From the NCBI GenBank assembly GCA_943704525.1, contig CALSCQ010001314.1, positions 1-20,019 of the forward strand: a stretch of DNA of 20,019 nucleotides, read 5' to 3'. Below are positions 18,427-20,019 of the stretch, piece by piece; position 1 is the stretch's first letter; each line of letters begins with the position of its first letter. A model generated the notes under the pieces. It had not been told where the DNA came from. It was given only the letters and a program-made list of their open reading frames with translations, and made no database searches. Position numbers and translations under genes: made by a program. The DNA is from Pigoraptor vietnamica (taxonomy: Eukaryota > Opisthokonta > Filasterea).

Positions 18427-20019
18427 TGTGTGTGTGTGTCTGTGTGTGTGTGTGTGCGTGTGTGTGTGTGTGGGTGAGTGTGTGTGTGAGTGTGTGTGTG
18501 TGTGTGTGTGTGCGTATCTCGAGCCGTAATGCGCTTCTAACGCGAAGTGCGCGAATAGGAACGTTTGGACGAGGCCAATGTGCACAAGGAAGAGGGAAAC
18601 CGCCACTTTTCTGCTGGAGAATATGGACTGGGTGCGTGCTGCAGTGTTGGATTTTTGCGTTAGGTCAAGTGCGGTGTGTGTGTGTGTGTGTGTGTGTGTT
18701 TGTGCGTGTGTGTGCGCTATTGCGTGCGTCACGTGTGTATGTGCGATTGCGTGCGTCATGTGTGTATGTGCTATTGGGCGCGTGTATGTAAGTGATATTG
18801 GGTGCGTTGCGCGTCCGTGTTTATGTGCGTTTCTGTTATTGCGCCGGATGCCTGGAACAAATGCACTGCAGTGTGCGTGGCTCTGCGAAGTCGCGTTGTA
18901 TTAGTCATGCGCAGCGCGTGTTGTGAGAGCATGCCACTTTCCGCGGTCTCATCTCTGCCCCTGTGCGCAGCCATCGAATGTTACACTCGCGGCATCGAAC
19001 GCTGTCCGCCGAAGCACGCCGCCGCCGCCGTCTTCTACAGCAACCGTGCAGCATGTTACACGAAGCAGGTGGGCGTTGGTCTCTCGTGTGCGAGACTGTA
19101 ACTGGCTGATGGAAGTGGTGTTGAGGGAGTGTGCTTTGTTGTACATGTGCGAGAAGCAGCCGTGTGTGTTCGTGTGTTCGTGTGTTCGTGTGGGTGCAGT
19201 TGTGTCTGCGTGCGCATCCATGCGCCAGCAACTCAGACCCCGTTTCGCAGGAGGCGCACGAGCAAGTAATCGAGGACTGCACGAAGGGTGAGGGACACCG
19301 CGCATTCGCAGTGGCCGCTGTTTGTCGCAGCTTGTGCGTGCTCAGTGGACCTCAGTTGCCCGTTGCGTTGTTACTTTGCGAAGTTTTTCTCATGTAACTG
19401 TTGCTGCAGCGCTGGCGTTGGACCCGTCGTATGTGAAGGCGCGAGTGCGAAGAGGACACGCGTATGAGAAGACAGACAAGCTGGAAGACGCGCTCGCAGG
19501 TGAGCTAGTGCGTGTATTTTTGTGTGTGTGTGTGTGTGCGTGTGTGTGTGCGTCTGCGCGTGTGTATGTGTGTTTGTGTGCGTCTGTGCGTGTGTGTGCG
19601 TGTGTGCGTGTGTGTGTGTGTATGTGTGTGTGTATGTGTATGTGTTGTGTGTGTGTATGTGTGCGTATCTGAGGCGTGCATGCGTTCGTGAATGCATGTG
19701 TGTGCGCGCGTTTGCGTGGTTGCGTGTGTGCGTGTTTGCGTGTGTGTGTGCATAGCTAATGCGTTGTACATCCAACCTTGCCGTGTTTTCTTGCCCTGTG
19801 GCCCATTCGTTCCCTTCGTTTCTTTCAGATTTTAAGGCGGTGCTTGAAGCGGACCCCGGCAATTACGTCGCGCGCGATGCCACGCGCCGACTGCCGCCAA
19901 TCATCCACGAACGACAGGAGAAGCTCAAGGAAGAAATGATCGGTGCGTGCGGTTGTCGTGGCCATTCCCTCCGACGAAGAGGGGGATTCCGTGTGCGAGC
20001 ATATGCCTTAAAATCTGAA
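17799..20019 (+). CDS. TTC1: Tetratricopeptide repeat protein 1 (TTC1) orthologue, 3' end outside window
   Basis: Seven exons are visible: 17799-18056, 18174-18353, 18559-18631, 18971-19068, 19251-19287, 19410-19499 and 19829-19942. They join in frame to 283 complete residues; the next exon lies beyond the window. TTC1 is a small cytosolic TPR adaptor linked to Hsp70/Hsp90 and G-alpha binding in animals. Residues 1-146 are acidic and Ser/Glu-rich, as in other TTC1 proteins. Three TPRs follow: about 154-187 (KEEGNRHFSAGEY), 190-221 (FYSNRAACYTKQ, then VIEDCTKALALDPSYV) and 224-257 (RRGHAYEKTDKLEDALADFK). The end RLPPIIHERQEKLKEEMIG matches the diagnostic TTC1 C-terminal motif (human EKTDKLDEAL and RLKEEMLGKLKDLGN, recalled from memory). 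Introns have donors GTACGT, GTGGTT, GTGCGT, GTGGGC, GTGAGG, GTGAGC and GTGCGT. Residues that clamp the EEVD tail in chaperone TPRs (G159 N160, N195) are present. Confidence 0.93.
18364..18515 (+). repeat. (GT)n array in TTC1 intron 2
   Basis: Nearly continuous GT repeats with CT, AT and GC interruptions occupy most of intron 18354-18558, on the sense strand. Confidence 0.93.
18674..18710 (+). repeat. (GT)n array in TTC1 intron 3
   Basis: A GT array on the sense strand inside intron 18632-18970, grading into the minisatellite at 18712. Confidence 0.9.
18712..18787 (+). repeat. 27-29-bp minisatellite in TTC1 intron 3
   Basis: Units 18712-18740 and 18741-18767 differ by a 2-base indel and one substitution. 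Both contain ATTGCGTGCGTCA(C/T)GTGTGTAT. A third, shorter unit (18768-18787) and further ATTGGGTGCG echoes follow. Confidence 0.8.
19515..19755 (+). repeat. Long impure GT-rich array in TTC1 intron 6
   Basis: About 240 bases of GT with CG, TA and CT interruptions, on the sense strand, fill intron 19500-19828. Confidence 0.92.

Noticed and set aside
18364-18515. Frames encoding poly(Val-Cys) or poly(His-Thr) peptides
   Set aside because: They are translations of GT or CA arrays inside introns, not proteins.

Overview
The window is nuclear DNA from a GC-rich eukaryote, most likely a unicellular protist. Genes are split by many short introns of 80-340 nt with GT-AG or, twice, GC-AG ends. Most introns carry CA/GT dinucleotide arrays. 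There is no operon structure and no bacterial signal. The species cannot be named from the sequence. The gene set (a TTC1 orthologue, a fungal/animal-type acid lipase, and a glycosidase-glycosyltransferase fusion) fits a free-living protist with a polysaccharide coat.

Layout. 1-861: a long (AC)n array, a possible terminal exon of an upstream plus-strand gene with a downstream AATAAA, and a GT array. 862-6991 (minus): a seven-exon gene for a predicted protein of about 1615 residues with signal peptide, TIM-barrel glycoside hydrolase, CBM9-like domain, three membrane helices, GT2 glycosyltransferase, more membrane helices and a Pro/Ala/Gly tail. 6992-8379: spacer with GT-rich minisatellites and an AT-rich patch. 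8380-10181 (minus): a four-exon gene for a membrane-anchored acid-lipase/steryl-ester-hydrolase-type enzyme with an intact Ser-Asp-His triad. 10182-15143: a gene-free divergent spacer of about 5 kb, much of it strikingly enriched in CAGT/ACTG and GGCCGG words. 15144-16765 (plus): a two-exon gene for a single-C2H2-finger protein with a GC-AG intron. 16766-17798: a second CAGT-rich block, then a small element with hAT-like ends flanked by 8-bp direct repeats. 17799-20019 (plus, runs off the window): the TPR co-chaperone-type gene TTC1, seven exons visible.

The four genes do not form a pathway. The two minus-strand genes and the two plus-strand genes diverge from the large spacer. The most unusual items are the GH-CBM9-GT2 fusion, the compositionally distinct CAGT-rich blocks on both sides of the zinc-finger gene, the 19-bp hAT-like remnant with perfect 8-bp direct repeats, the two GC-AG introns, and a 24-nt microexon in the glycoside hydrolase domain. 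All exon models rest on reading-frame continuity, splice consensus and remembered family motifs. No alignment or transcript data were available.
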